Under the pieces are notes generated by a model. It was not told where the DNA came from. It searched no databases and saw only the letters and a program-made list of their open reading frames with translations. From Curtobacterium caseinilyticum (GTDB lineage: Bacteria > Actinomycetota > Actinomycetes > Actinomycetales > Microbacteriaceae): DNA of 64,000 nucleotides. Within the stretch, counting starts at the first letter, position 1, and each line of letters begins with the position of its first letter. Both the position numbers and the translations under genes were made by a program. The stretch is from the NCBI RefSeq assembly GCF_030363035.1, contig NZ_JAUCMN010000002.1, forward strand, positions 124,001 through 188,000, in the 5' to 3' direction. This document shows positions 35,154 to 43,883 of the stretch, piece after piece.

Positions 35154-37501
35154 CCGGGACGACGACCACCGACCGCCCCGGCACGTGGCAGCAGCTGCCC
35201 GGCGCTGACCGCCCCGCCGAGCGCCCGGACACCCCGAGCGCCTGGGTCGTGGCACTCGCGCCGTTGCCCGTGCTGATCGGCGCGCTCGCGATGCGACCAC
35301 TCGTGCAGGGGATCGCGTGGTGGGTCTCCGGGGTGGTGTTCGCGGCTGTGCTCGTCTGCGTCGTGCTCGCCGTCCGGCGTCGTGCACCCGGCGTGCGGTT
35401 CATCGCCCTCGTGACCACGCTCGTGATCGGGTCCTGCGTCGCCGCGGTCGCGAACGACGTGCACCCGCTCGGCTGGCTCGACCGCGAGGGCGCGCTGGGC
35501 GAGGCCCTCGCGGCGATCCGTCTCAACCCGGCGCCACTGCCGCAGACCGATGCGGTCCGGCTCGTCGTGACCATCGCCATCGGCTGGGTCGCGGGCGTGT
35601 CGCTCTTCCTGGCCGCGATCGCCCCGACGGTGGCGCTCGCGGCCGTCCCGGCGCTCGTCGTGCTCATCGTGCCGGGCGTCGTCACCGGCGAACCCGCGTC
35701 GCCGGTGCTCGTCGTCCTGGTCGGCGCGGCCTTCCTCGGGCTCCTGTGGCTCTCGGTGCGTCCCGTGCAACGAGCCTTCCCGGCAGCCGTCGTCGGGGCC
35801 ATCGGACTCGTCGTCGCCGTGGGGCTGCCCGCGCTCGTACCGCTCAACGCGAGTTGGCTGTCGGGGGTGACCGGTGCGCTGCAGTCCCCGGTCCAGCCGG
35901 GGCGTCCGGGCACGCTGCTCGAGCTCGGCCGTGACCTGCGGCAGCCGAACGAGCTCGAGGTGCTGCGGTACCGCACCGCCGACGGGCAACCCGAGTACCT
36001 CAAGCTCGCCGACCTGGACGAGTTCGGTAGCGGCGACTGGGTGCCGACCGTCACCGACGCGAGCACCTCCGACACGGCCGACCGCCCGCAGTGGGCCGTC
36101 GGCGTGAACCCCCGACTCGCGAGCCGCGGCGACCTGACCGTGCGGATCACCGGGTTGTCGAGCAACTACCTGCCGGTGCCGGCCGGGGCGGCGTCGCTCG
36201 AGTCGCAGTCCACGAACCTCGACCTCGCACAGTGGCGGTGGATGGGGAACTCGAGCACCGTCCGGTCGACCGGACCGACCACGCAGCGCGGATCGACGTA
36301 CGAGGCGTTCGGCGCCTCGACGTCCTCGGGGGAGTACCTCGACGCCATCGCCGCGAGCGGGCTCCTCGGCCGCGGCGGCGGTCGCGGGTTCCAGCAGCCG
36401 AGCGCCGCCCAGCTCCGCACCGACCTGTCGCTCCCCGACGACCTGCCGGAGGACATCGCCGCGGCCGCCCGACGGGTCGCCGGCAGCGGGTCGACCGACT
36501 ACGAGGAGGCCAGGGCGCTCGAGCAGTGGTTCCGCAGCGACCTGTTCACCTACTCGGAGACGGCTCCCGTCGAGCAGGGCTACGACGGCGACAGCATGGA
36601 CGTCGTCGACACGTTCCTGCGCGTCCGGCAGGGGTACTGCGTGCACTTCGCGTCGTCGATGGCCGTGATGGCCCGCACGCTCGGTATCCCCTCGCGCATC
36701 GCGGTCGGCTACCGGGCCAGCAGCGAGCAGACCGAGGACGGCGAGTACACCGTCTCGAACCGGCAGCTGCACTCGTGGCCGGAGCTGTACATCCGCGGCG
36801 CGGGCTGGGTGTCGTTCGAGCCCACCCCCAGCTCGGACGCGGCGGCCCAGGCGGCGGACCAGTCGACGGCGACCCCGGCGCCGGCGCCGACGGAGACGCC
36901 GTTGCCCGCTCCCGGCGAGACCGCGACCGACCAGGCGTCGCCGACCCCGACCCCGTCGGCGTCGGCGGAGCCGGGAGCGTCCGCGCCGACGAACGGCTCC
37001 GGCACCGGGCCCCTCGGGCTCGTGGTGGGCCTGGTGCTCCTGCTGGCGGTGCTCGTCGCCCCCGGGGCGGTGCGTGCCCTGCGCCGCAGGCAGCGCCTCG
37101 CCGCGGTGCGGGCCGGCCGGTCGCCCGCCGTGCACGCCTGGCGTGAGGTGCTCGACGACGTGGCCGACCACGGCTACGCCCCGGGGCTCGCGCCGCCGGG
37201 CGACCCAGCGGCAGCGGCGCGCACGGCCCGTGCGGTGCTCGGTCGGCTGGCCGGGACCGTGCCCTCGACGGTGCTCCCGCACCTGAGGGCGGTGGTCGAC
37301 GCGGTCGACGTGGAGCGCTTCGCGGCGGACGGGGCGGCGCGGGTGGACACGGCCGCGCTGGACCGCGCCGTCCGAGAGGCACGGATCGCCCTCGACGCTT
37401 CCGTCCCCCGTGTACGCGTGCTGCGGTCGCGCCTGTTCCCGCCGAGCCTGCTGCCGTCGTCCGCGTGGTCCCACGAGGGCAGGCGCCGCCGCACGGCGTA
37501 G
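35150..37501 (+). CDS. Transglutaminase-like membrane protein (TgpA family)
   Basis: 783 aa. Five or six transmembrane helices fill residues about 25-240 (ALAPLPVLIGALAMRPL onward). A large extracytoplasmic domain follows, with the transglutaminase core: C497 in QGYCVHFASSMAVMART, H541 in RQLHSWPELYI, and the acidic position in GWVSFEPTPS about 17 residues on. A Pro/Thr/Ala-rich linker leads to one C-terminal transmembrane helix (GPLGLVVGLVLLLAVLV) and a cytoplasmic tail. The complete Cys-His-Asp/Glu triad suggests an active protease or transglutaminase at the cell surface. GTG 35150 overlaps the DUF58 stop. The final codons lie in the first copy of a 50-bp direct repeat. Confidence 0.9.
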   Translation: MTGTTTTDRPGTWQQLPGADRPAERPDTPSAWVVALAPLPVLIGALAMRPLVQGIAWWVSGVVFAAVLVCVVLAVRRRAPGVRFIALVTTLVIGSCVAAVANDVHPLGWLDREGALGEALAAIRLNPAPLPQTDAVRLVVTIAIGWVAGVSLFLAAIAPTVALAAVPALVVLIVPGVVTGEPASPVLVVLVGAAFLGLLWLSVRPVQRAFPAAVVGAIGLVVAVGLPALVPLNASWLSGVTGALQSPVQPGRPGTLLELGRDLRQPNELEVLRYRTADGQPEYLKLADLDEFGSGDWVPTVTDASTSDTADRPQWAVGVNPRLASRGDLTVRITGLSSNYLPVPAGAASLESQSTNLDLAQWRWMGNSSTVRSTGPTTQRGSTYEAFGASTSSGEYLDAIAASGLLGRGGGRGFQQPSAAQLRTDLSLPDDLPEDIAAAARRVAGSGSTDYEEARALEQWFRSDLFTYSETAPVEQGYDGDSMDVVDTFLRVRQGYCVHFASSMAVMARTLGIPSRIAVGYRASSEQTEDGEYTVSNRQLHSWPELYIRGAGWVSFEPTPSSDAAAQAADQSTATPAPAPTETPLPAPGETATDQASPTPTPSASAEPGASAPTNGSGTGPLGLVVGLVLLLAVLVAPGAVRALRRRQRLAAVRAGRSPAVHAWREVLDDVADHGYAPGLAPPGDPAAAARTARAVLGRLAGTVPSTVLPHLRAVVDAVDVERFAADGAARVDTAALDRAVREARIALDASVPRVRVLRSRLFPPSLLPSSAWSHEGRRRRTA

Positions 37502-37575
37502 CGCGCGGGGCTGCCCGTGCGAGTCGTCCCACGAGGGCAGGCGCCGCCGCACGGAGTAGCGCGCGGGGCTGCCCG
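37468..37575. repeat. 50-bp direct repeat across the 3' end of the transglutaminase gene
   Basis: Units 37468-37517 and 37526-37575 differ at one base (GGCGTAGC/GGAGTAGC) and are 58 nt apart. The first contains the stop codon (37499-37501). Each unit has GGGCAG near the left and CTGCCC at the right, so it can fold. Confidence 0.85.
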
Positions 37576-37625
37576 CACCACTCGTGGCCGCGCGGTGTGA
37601 AGACACCGGCGGACGGCGTGGCACG

Positions 37626-38234
37626 TCAGCGACGCGGCCGCACCACCGCCTCGACGACGCCGGCGATCACGGCGCCCGGGTCCACCCCGGGCAGGGCCGG
37701 GGCGTCGAACACGATGCCCACGTTCGCCCCGACCAGCACCGCCGCGAAGTCCTCCAGCGCCATGCCGGGCTCGACCTCCGGGTGCGCTCCGAACCACAGC
37801 CGGACCAGGTCGAGCACGCCGTCGTGCAGCTCCCGCCGCTGCCGCACGAACTCGGGCATGAACTCCGGGTGCCGCATCGCGTACCCGCGGAACTCGGAGA
37901 CCAGGGCGAACTGGCGGCCCTGGTCGTGCCCGCCGAACGCGGCGCGCACGACGTCGGCGATGCGGTCGGCGTCGACGTCGGCGCGCACGACCTCCTGCAG
38001 CGAGGCGAGCACCATGTTCGTCGAGCGCTGCATGACCTGGGCGACGAGGTCCTGCTTGGACGAGAAGTTCGAGTAGACGGCACCCTTGCTGAAGCCCGCC
38101 CGAGCGGCGACGTCGTCGAGCCGTGCGCCGTGCACGCCGGACTCGGCGAAGACGTCGGCGCCCGCGACGAGCAACCGTTCACGCACCTCGGCTCGTGGTG
38201 TCCTGGGGGTGGGGGCGGAGGCGTCGTCGCTCAT
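37626..38234 (-). CDS. TetR-family transcriptional regulator
   Basis: 202 aa. N-terminal TetR HTH: RERLLVAGADVFAESGVHGARLDDVAARAGFSKGAVYSNFSSKQDLVAQVM. The C-terminal ligand-binding part is all-helical and contains FALVSEFRGYAMRHPEFMPEFVRQRRELHDGV, common in the AcrR-like group. ATG 38234 starts MSDDASAPTPR. The effector is unknown. It is convergent with the transglutaminase gene. The upstream 380 nt is gene-free and holds two inverted repeats, one of which may be its operator (38531-38549). Confidence 0.87.
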   Translation of the reverse strand: MSDDASAPTPRTPRAEVRERLLVAGADVFAESGVHGARLDDVAARAGFSKGAVYSNFSSKQDLVAQVMQRSTNMVLASLQEVVRADVDADRIADVVRAAFGGHDQGRQFALVSEFRGYAMRHPEFMPEFVRQRRELHDGVLDLVRLWFGAHPEVEPGMALEDFAAVLVGANVGIVFDAPALPGVDPGAVIAGVVEAVVRPRR

Positions 38235-38617
38235 GTGGTCCTGATCCCTGGTCGTCGCGGTCGTGCGGTGGTTCGCCGTACTGTCGATCCCCGCTCGTCG
38301 GTGGCGTGCGGGTTCCGTCACACCGCGGACGGTGCGTCACCGGGCGGCTGGTCCGACCACGCCGCGAGCGCTGCGACCGTCACACCCGTGGTGCGACCGT
38401 CGGGGACCTGCCGTGCCGCGCGCTGTGACCGCGCACGGCACCAGCGAAGCCCCCGCCACGTCGGTCTGTGGACCGGCACGTTCGGGTCGTGTCGGTGCAT
38501 CGGCTGACGTGGTCGCCGGGTCGATACCCGGCGGTAGCGATCGTACCGCGCGACCTGCTCCGGGCACAGGTCGAGACCACCCCACCAGCCGCAGGGCGCG
38601 GGATCCGCACGGCGGCG
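38235..38617. other. Gene-free stretch between TRIC and TetR genes
   Basis: 383 nt. GCGGTA-GCGATCG-TACCGC at 38531-38549 is a 19-bp inverted repeat, a possible TetR site. CGACCTG-CTCCGGGCA-CAGGTCG at 38551-38573 is a hairpin that may end the TRIC transcript. No gene seen. Confidence 0.45.
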
Positions 38618-39391
38618 TCAAACGTCGTCGGGCGTGTCCCGGTTGCTCCGGACACTGCCGCGGCCGGTGCGTCGACCGGGCCGGCGGAGCAGTCGGATCG
38701 CGTCCGGCCGCAGGCGGCGTCCGCGTTGCAACAGCGCACCGAGCGTCGACTGCGGCTGCCAGTCGCGCCCGTTCGGCAGTCCCCAGCCGCGCTTGACGGC
38801 GCCGTACCGGAGCCCGAGCGACAGCACGATGGCGGCGATGATGCCGATCGTGGGCGAGCCGAGGTGCGAGGCGACGACCATGACCGCCGAGGCCGCGACC
38901 GCGACGGTCGCGTAGAGCGCGTTGCCGCCGAACACCGCCGGCACGCGACGGAGCAGCAGGTCGCGCATCGCCCCTCCGCCGACCGCCGTCACCGTGCCCA
39001 TGATGATCGCGGCCGGCCACCCGAGTCCGGCGTCGAAGGTCCGCTGCACGCCGACCACGGACCAGAACCCGATCACGGCGGCGTCGAGCACGGTGAACAA
39101 CCGGTCCCAGGTGAGCTCGGAGAACGACACGAGGAACGCGATGAGCGAGCCGGCGATCGCGACGGGCAGGTAGAGCGGGTCGACGAGCGCGACGGGCGGG
39201 CCGTTCTGCAGCAGGGTGTCGCGGAGGATGCCGCCACCGAGCCCCGAGACGAACCCGACGACGAGGAAGCCGAACAGGTCGAAGTCCATCGTGCGCGCGA
39301 GCGAACCGCCGAGCAGGGCCGAGGCGAACACGCCGGCGAGGTCGAGCACGTTGGTGACCGACGCCAGGCCCTCGGGGGTCAGCAGGTTCAT
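38618..39391 (-). CDS. Trimeric intracellular cation (TRIC) channel family protein
   Basis: 257 aa. Two homologous halves of three transmembrane helices each, plus one more helix. Both halves carry the family's glycine motif: VVGFVSGLGGGILRDTLL and GTVTAVGGGAMRDLLLRRVP. These UPF0126/TRIC proteins are K+-conducting channels in bacteria. The helices end near residue 205 (IGIIAAIVLSLGLRYGAV); a basic cytoplasmic tail of about 50 residues follows. ATG 39391 is chosen; an upstream GTG (VWGLIVLMN) is possible. It is divergent from efeU, 69 nt away, so the iron box at 39439-39457 could also affect it. Confidence 0.87.
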   Translation of the reverse strand: MNLLTPEGLASVTNVLDLAGVFASALLGGSLARTMDFDLFGFLVVGFVSGLGGGILRDTLLQNGPPVALVDPLYLPVAIAGSLIAFLVSFSELTWDRLFTVLDAAVIGFWSVVGVQRTFDAGLGWPAAIIMGTVTAVGGGAMRDLLLRRVPAVFGGNALYATVAVAASAVMVVASHLGSPTIGIIAAIVLSLGLRYGAVKRGWGLPNGRDWQPQSTLGALLQRGRRLRPDAIRLLRRPGRRTGRGSVRSNRDTPDDV

Positions 39392-39438
39392 GAGAACAAT
39401 CAAACCCCACACCGCAGGAGTGGCGGGTCGCGCCGCGG

Positions 39439-39457
39439 TTAGGTTAGCCTCACCTTC
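39439..39457 (+). promoter_or_regulatory. DtxR/IdeR-type iron box before efeU
   Basis: TTAGGTTAGCCTCACCTTC matches the actinobacterial iron box TTAGGTTAGCCTAACCTAA at 15 of 19 positions. It ends 3 nt before the efeU ATG, so repressor binding would cover the promoter or start site. It implies repression of the efe operon in high iron. Confidence 0.85.
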
Positions 39458-39460
39458 GCC

Positions 39461-41050
39461 ATGATCGCCACACTCGTCATCGGCCTCCGCGAAGGCCTCG
39501 AAGCGACGCTCATCGTCGGCATCATCGCCGCGTTCCTGCGTCGCAACCGCGCGCCCCTCGCTCCGATGTGGGCGGGCGTCGGCCTCGCGGTCCTGCTGAG
39601 CATCGCCGTCGGCTTCGGTCTGCAGGCCGTCGAGCAGGCCCTGCCGCAGGCGGAGCAGGAGGGGATGGAGACCGTCATCGGCGCCGTCGCCGTGGTCTTC
39701 GTCACCGGCATGATCGTCTGGATGCGCACCCACGCGCGCACCCTGTCGCGCGACCTGCAGGCGAGCGCGTCCGCCGCTCTGGGGCGCGGCACGGCGTGGG
39801 CCCTCGCCGGCATGGCGTTCCTCGCCGTCCTCAAGGAGGGCTTCGAGACCTCGGTCTTCCTGCTCGCGACCTTCCAGGCGTCGTCGGACACCGGCGCTGC
39901 AGCCCTGGGGGCGGTGCTCGGCATCGCCGTGGCGGTCGTCATCGGGTACGGCATCTACACCGGCGGCGTGCGGCTCGACCTCGGCAGGTTCTTCACCGCC
40001 ACGGGTGTGTTCCTCGTCTTCGTCGCCGGTGGCCTCGTGCTCACCGCCCTCCGCCACGCGCACGAGGCGGGGTGGGTCGTGATCGGCCAGCAGCGCACCG
40101 TGGACCTCGGTTGGCTCGCGCCGAACGGGTCCCTGCGCGGTGCACTCGTGACCGGCGTGCTCGGCATCCCCGCCGACCCGCGGGTGATCGAGGTGCTCGG
40201 GTGGGTCCTCTACGTCGTCCCCGTCCTGGCCCTCGCCGTCTGGCCGCGCGCCTGGCGACCGGCTCCCGCGCGCGTCCCGACCGTGCGTGCGCTCGTCGCC
40301 GGCGGCCTGGCCGTCACCGCCGCGGCACTCGCCGTGGGCGTGCCGACCGGCGGCGCCGACCTGCCCCGGACCGCGACCGTCAGCGGCGACGCCCGGTCCG
40401 TCACGGCCACCGTCGACGGCGCGGCCGCTGTCCTGCGCGTGGCCGGCACCGGACGGGAGGCACGGGTCACCCTGCCCGCGTCGGCCCACCGCCGCGTCAC
40501 CCGCTCCGGCGTCGCGGCCGACCGCTGGCAGGTGACCGAGGACGTCGCGCGTCCGGACCGACCGACCACACTGACGCTCGACGACCTGGTCGACCTGTTC
40601 GAACGCGTCCCGGTGGGCATCTCCCCGAGCACGAACCCCGGCCCGTTCACCGCGCGCTGGGTCGTCCGCGACACCGTCGCCCTGACGACCGTCGGTGGGG
40701 GAGTCCTGGACGCGACCCGGTCGGAACGCGACGTGCTCACGCTGCGCGGTGGGGGCCTCCCGGCCGCCCGGACGACCACGCTGGAACGCACCGTCTGGGG
40801 CGTCCCCGCCGACCGCGCCGACCAGGCGGTCGCGACCGTGGCCGCGGCGCAGGCACGCGCCGCCGAGCTGCGCCTCTGGGACACCTGGCTGCCGATCGCC
40901 CTGCTCGTCGTCGCTGCTGCCCAGGCGCTGCTCGCCGTCCGTGACACGCGCCGCAACGCGGCACCCCGTACCACCACCCCCGGAACCGACCCGTCGCGCG
41001 GCCCACCCGCCGACGTCCCTGCAAGGAGCCTCGACCATGCCGTTCGGTAG
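39461..41050 (+). CDS. efeU: EfeU: FTR1-family iron permease with periplasmic extension
   Basis: 529 aa. The first 270 residues are the FTR1 permease with about seven transmembrane helices and both iron-binding motifs: REGLE in LVIGLREGLEATLIVG (residues 9-13) and KEGFE in LAVLKEGFETSVFLL. A long extracytoplasmic region (about 285-480) unlike classical EfeU follows, ending with one more transmembrane helix (LPIALLVVAAAQALLAV). It imports iron with EfeO and EfeB. ATG 39461 stands 3 nt after the iron box with no Shine-Dalgarno, so the mRNA may be leaderless. It overlaps efeO by 14 nt. Confidence 0.92.
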   Translation: MIATLVIGLREGLEATLIVGIIAAFLRRNRAPLAPMWAGVGLAVLLSIAVGFGLQAVEQALPQAEQEGMETVIGAVAVVFVTGMIVWMRTHARTLSRDLQASASAALGRGTAWALAGMAFLAVLKEGFETSVFLLATFQASSDTGAAALGAVLGIAVAVVIGYGIYTGGVRLDLGRFFTATGVFLVFVAGGLVLTALRHAHEAGWVVIGQQRTVDLGWLAPNGSLRGALVTGVLGIPADPRVIEVLGWVLYVVPVLALAVWPRAWRPAPARVPTVRALVAGGLAVTAAALAVGVPTGGADLPRTATVSGDARSVTATVDGAAAVLRVAGTGREARVTLPASAHRRVTRSGVAADRWQVTEDVARPDRPTTLTLDDLVDLFERVPVGISPSTNPGPFTARWVVRDTVALTTVGGGVLDATRSERDVLTLRGGGLPAARTTTLERTVWGVPADRADQAVATVAAAQARAAELRLWDTWLPIALLVVAAAQALLAVRDTRRNAAPRTTTPGTDPSRGPPADVPARSLDHAVR

Positions 41051-42287
41051 GAACGCCAGCCCCCTGACCGCCCGCCCGCTGTTCGCCCGCCCCCTGTTCG
41101 CTCTGGGTGCCGTCACCGCCACCGCCCTCGCCCTGACCGGCTGCTCGGCCGGCGGTCCGCACGCCGACGACGCGTCCGGCCGTGCCGGCAAGGTGTCCCG
41201 CGTCACCATCACCCTGACCAACGACGGATCCGACGCCTGCACCGTGTCGACCACGAAGGTCCCCGCTGGTCCCGTCACGTTCACGGTGAAGAACGAGTCG
41301 TCCACCGCGATCACCGAGGTGGAGCTGCTGCAGGACCAGCGGATCCTGGGCGAGAAGGAGAACCTCGCACCGGGGCTCGACGCCGTCCGCTTCACCGCGA
41401 CGCTGACCGGCGGCGACTACCAGGTGTACTGCCCCGGCGCGACGAAGGAGCTCACCGACCTCACGGTGACCGGCAAGGTCGCGTCGACCGCGAACGGCAG
41501 TGCCGCGACCCTGCTCGCCGACGGGGCGACGGGCTACGCGACCTACGTCGACGGCCAGGTGACCGACATGGTGGCCGCCGTGCAGCAGCTGCAGCACGAC
41601 GTCGACGCCGGCGACCTGGACGCGGCGAAGCGCGACTACGCGGCGGCCCGCCCGTTCTACGAGCACGTCGAGAGCGACGTCGACGGCTTCGTCAAGAAGG
41701 GCTTCACGGCCACCGACAACGCCGGCAACCTCGACTACCTGATCGACATGCGCGCCTCGAACCTCGACACCGCGGTCGGGTGGAGCGGCTTCCACGCCGT
41801 CGAGAAGGACCTGTTCGAGGCCGGCGCGATCACCGCGTCGACGAAGGAGACCGCCGCCGCGCTGACCGCGGACGTGCAGCTGCTCGCACAGCGCGTGCCG
41901 TCGATCCGGTACAAGCCCGAGGACCTGGCGAACGGCGCCGCCGGGCTGCTCGAGGAGGTCCAGTCGAACAAGATCACCGGGGAGGAAGAGGCGTACAGCC
42001 ACATCGACCTCGTCGACCTCGCCGCCAACGTCGAGGGCGCCCGGCAGGCGTTCGCGTACCTCAAGCCGGGACTCACGAAGGTCGACCCGACGCTGACGAA
42101 GCAGATCGCCGCGCAGTTCGACGCCACGAACACGCTCATGGACGGCTTCCGCGACGCGGACTCCCTCGGTGGGTTCGCCACGTGGGACGCGGCGGCGAAG
42201 GCGGAGGACGCCAACCGGCTCTCGCAGCAGGTCCAGGCGCTGCAGGACCCCCTGTCCCGACTGGCCGAGAAGGTCGCGACGGCGTGA
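41037..42287 (+). CDS. efeO: EfeO: iron-binding lipoprotein with cupredoxin and imelysin (M75) domains
   Basis: 416 aa. Lipoprotein signal with LTGC (ALALTGCSAGG). The N-terminal cupredoxin-like domain (about 50-150) reads RVTITLTNDGSDACTV..VPAGPVTFTVKN..GGDYQVYCPGATKELTDLTV. The imelysin/M75 domain (about 160-410) holds the HxxE motif in GWSGFHAVEKDLFEAGA, plus ARPFYEHVESDVDGF and YSHIDLVDLAANVEGA. It binds ferrous or ferric iron outside the membrane and delivers it to EfeU. Shine-Dalgarno AAGGAG precedes ATG 41037. It overlaps efeU by 14 nt and efeB by 4 nt (GTGA), so the three are translationally coupled. Confidence 0.93.
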   Translation: MPFGRNASPLTARPLFARPLFALGAVTATALALTGCSAGGPHADDASGRAGKVSRVTITLTNDGSDACTVSTTKVPAGPVTFTVKNESSTAITEVELLQDQRILGEKENLAPGLDAVRFTATLTGGDYQVYCPGATKELTDLTVTGKVASTANGSAATLLADGATGYATYVDGQVTDMVAAVQQLQHDVDAGDLDAAKRDYAAARPFYEHVESDVDGFVKKGFTATDNAGNLDYLIDMRASNLDTAVGWSGFHAVEKDLFEAGAITASTKETAAALTADVQLLAQRVPSIRYKPEDLANGAAGLLEEVQSNKITGEEEAYSHIDLVDLAANVEGARQAFAYLKPGLTKVDPTLTKQIAAQFDATNTLMDGFRDADSLGGFATWDAAAKAEDANRLSQQVQALQDPLSRLAEKVATA

Positions 42288-43567
42288 GCGCCTCCCGCTT
42301 CTCGCGCCGGGGGCTGATCGGCGCCGGTCTCGCCGCCGCCGGTGCCGGCGTCGGTGCGGTCGCGGGCGTCGCGGGCTCCGCGGTCGCCACCGGCGTCGAC
42401 CCGTTCACGGCGGCGGCGAACGGCGACGAGTCGATCGACCTGTCGCAGTCGGTGCCCTTCTACGCGACCGCAGCGCGGCAGCCGCAGGGCGGGATCCGCA
42501 CGACCCCGCAGCGGCACTGCGTGTTCATGGTGTTCGACCTGACCGCGTCGACCGCCACCGAGCTCCAGGTGCTGCTCGCCCGCTGGTCGGCGGCGATCGC
42601 GCAGCTGCAGGCCGGTCGCACCGTCGGGAGCGTCGAACCCGCGCACGGGAACGGTGTCGGCCAGGACACCGGCGAGGCGCTCGACCTCGGCCCGGCGTCG
42701 CTCACCGTCACGGTCGGCCTCGGCCCGGGCGTCTTCGACGACCGCTTCGGGCTCGCGGCGAAGCGCCCGGCGCACCTGTCGGCGATCCCGTCCCTGCCGA
42801 GCGACAACCTCGACGAGCAGCTGACCGGCGGCGACCTGTCGCTGCAGGCCTGCGCGGACGACCCCCAGGTGGCGTACCACGCGGTGCGGGACCTGGCACG
42901 GATGGCGCGGGGCACCGCGACCGTCCGGTGGACCGTGATCGGCTTCGGTCGGGCCTCGGCGGGACCGACGCAGTCGACGCCGCGGAACCTGATGGGGTTC
43001 AAGGACGGCACCCGCAACGTCACGACCGACGAGGAGTACGACCGGTTCGTCTGGCTCGACCGGAGCGCCGGATGGATGGCGGGCGGCACGTACCAGGTGG
43101 TCCGGAAGATCCGGATGAACCTGGAGACCTGGGACGCCGACGTCGTCAGCGACCAGCAGCGCGTGTTCGGCCGGACGAAGGTCGAGGGCGCGCCCCTGTC
43201 CGGTGGGTCCGAGCACACCACGCCGGACTTCCACGCGCGCGCGCCGCACGGGGCGGACGGCGACGGCGGGACCGCGATCGACCCGCGCTCGCACATCGCG
43301 CTCGCCGCGCACGAGGCGAACGGCGGGGTGAAGATCCTGCGCCGCGGGTACAACTACACGGACGGCCTGAACCAGTACGGCCAGCTCGACGCCGGGCTGC
43401 TGTTCGCTGCCTACACGAAGGACCCGGAGCACTTCACGCGCATCCAGCGGCGGCTCGGTGCCTCCGACCGTCTGAACGAGTACGTGTCGCACATCGGGTC
43501 CGGGGTGTTCGCGGTGCCGCCCGCGCCCCGGAAGGGCTCGTACGTGGGGGAGCAGCTCTTCCGCTGA
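42284..43567 (+). CDS. efeB: EfeB: DyP-type heme peroxidase, Tat-exported
   Basis: 427 aa. Twin-arginine signal FSRRGLIGAGLAAAGAG at the N-terminus, so it is exported folded. The DyP peroxidase body has the distal GFKDGTRN motif (catalytic Asp of GxxDG), and the proximal heme His is likely in DPRSHIALAAHE. The C-terminal part KILRRGYNYTDGLNQYGQLDAGLLFAAYTKDPEHFTRIQRRL is typical of EfeB. It oxidises ferrous iron or takes iron from heme for import by EfeUO. GTG 42284 overlaps the efeO stop. A terminator-like hairpin lies at 43585-43623. Confidence 0.93.
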   Translation: MSASRFSRRGLIGAGLAAAGAGVGAVAGVAGSAVATGVDPFTAAANGDESIDLSQSVPFYATAARQPQGGIRTTPQRHCVFMVFDLTASTATELQVLLARWSAAIAQLQAGRTVGSVEPAHGNGVGQDTGEALDLGPASLTVTVGLGPGVFDDRFGLAAKRPAHLSAIPSLPSDNLDEQLTGGDLSLQACADDPQVAYHAVRDLARMARGTATVRWTVIGFGRASAGPTQSTPRNLMGFKDGTRNVTTDEEYDRFVWLDRSAGWMAGGTYQVVRKIRMNLETWDADVVSDQQRVFGRTKVEGAPLSGGSEHTTPDFHARAPHGADGDGGTAIDPRSHIALAAHEANGGVKILRRGYNYTDGLNQYGQLDAGLLFAAYTKDPEHFTRIQRRLGASDRLNEYVSHIGSGVFAVPPAPRKGSYVGEQLFR

Positions 43568-43584
43568 CACCGAGGCGGTGAGAC

Positions 43585-43623
43585 GGGTGCCCTCCGTCGT
43601 TTCCCTGGAGACGGAGAGCACCC
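43585..43623 (+). terminator. Terminator of the efe operon
   Basis: GGGTGC-C-CTCCGTC (43585-43597 region) pairs with GACGGAG-A-GCACCC (43610-43623); 13 paired bases with one internal mismatch. It begins 17 nt after the efeB stop. Confidence 0.65.
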
Positions 43624-43756
43624 GCGCCGCGGGGTCCGACGGGCGGAACCACCGCCCGGCCCTGGGGGCGACCCGGCGCGACGCGTCGCGATGCGACAGG
43701 GGGAGCGTACCTCGCAGGGCCGTGCCGCAGCAGGGGCCTTCTGGGAACGGACAGCG

Positions 43757-43793
43757 AGACGGGCCGCCCCACTGTCGGTGGAGCGGCCCGTCT
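43757..43793 (-). terminator. Terminator of the 5'-nucleotidase gene
   Basis: AGACGGGCCGC (43757-43767) pairs over 11 bp with GCGGCCCGTCT (43783-43793). It lies 90 nt downstream of the minus-strand nucleotidase stop. Confidence 0.6.
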
Positions 43794-43883
43794 GCTGCTG
43801 CTGGCGCCGTTCGGTGCTGGTCGCGACGTTCGCGCTGGTCGCGCCGTCGGCGCTGGTCGCGTCGTCGGCCTGGAGGCGCGGGG

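Larger units (their letters stand above)
43568..43883. other. Gap between convergent efeB and 5'-nucleotidase genes
   Basis: 316 nt with two terminator hairpins (43585-43623, 43757-43793) and three 18-nt tandem repeats around GCGCTGGTCGCG (43813-43830, 43831-43848, 43849-43866). No gene seen. Confidence 0.6.

Noticed and set aside
37665..38182. 171-aa alternative frame over the TetR gene
   Set aside because: Same strand, shifted frame; Ser/Thr/Arg-rich shadow of the TetR coding sequence.
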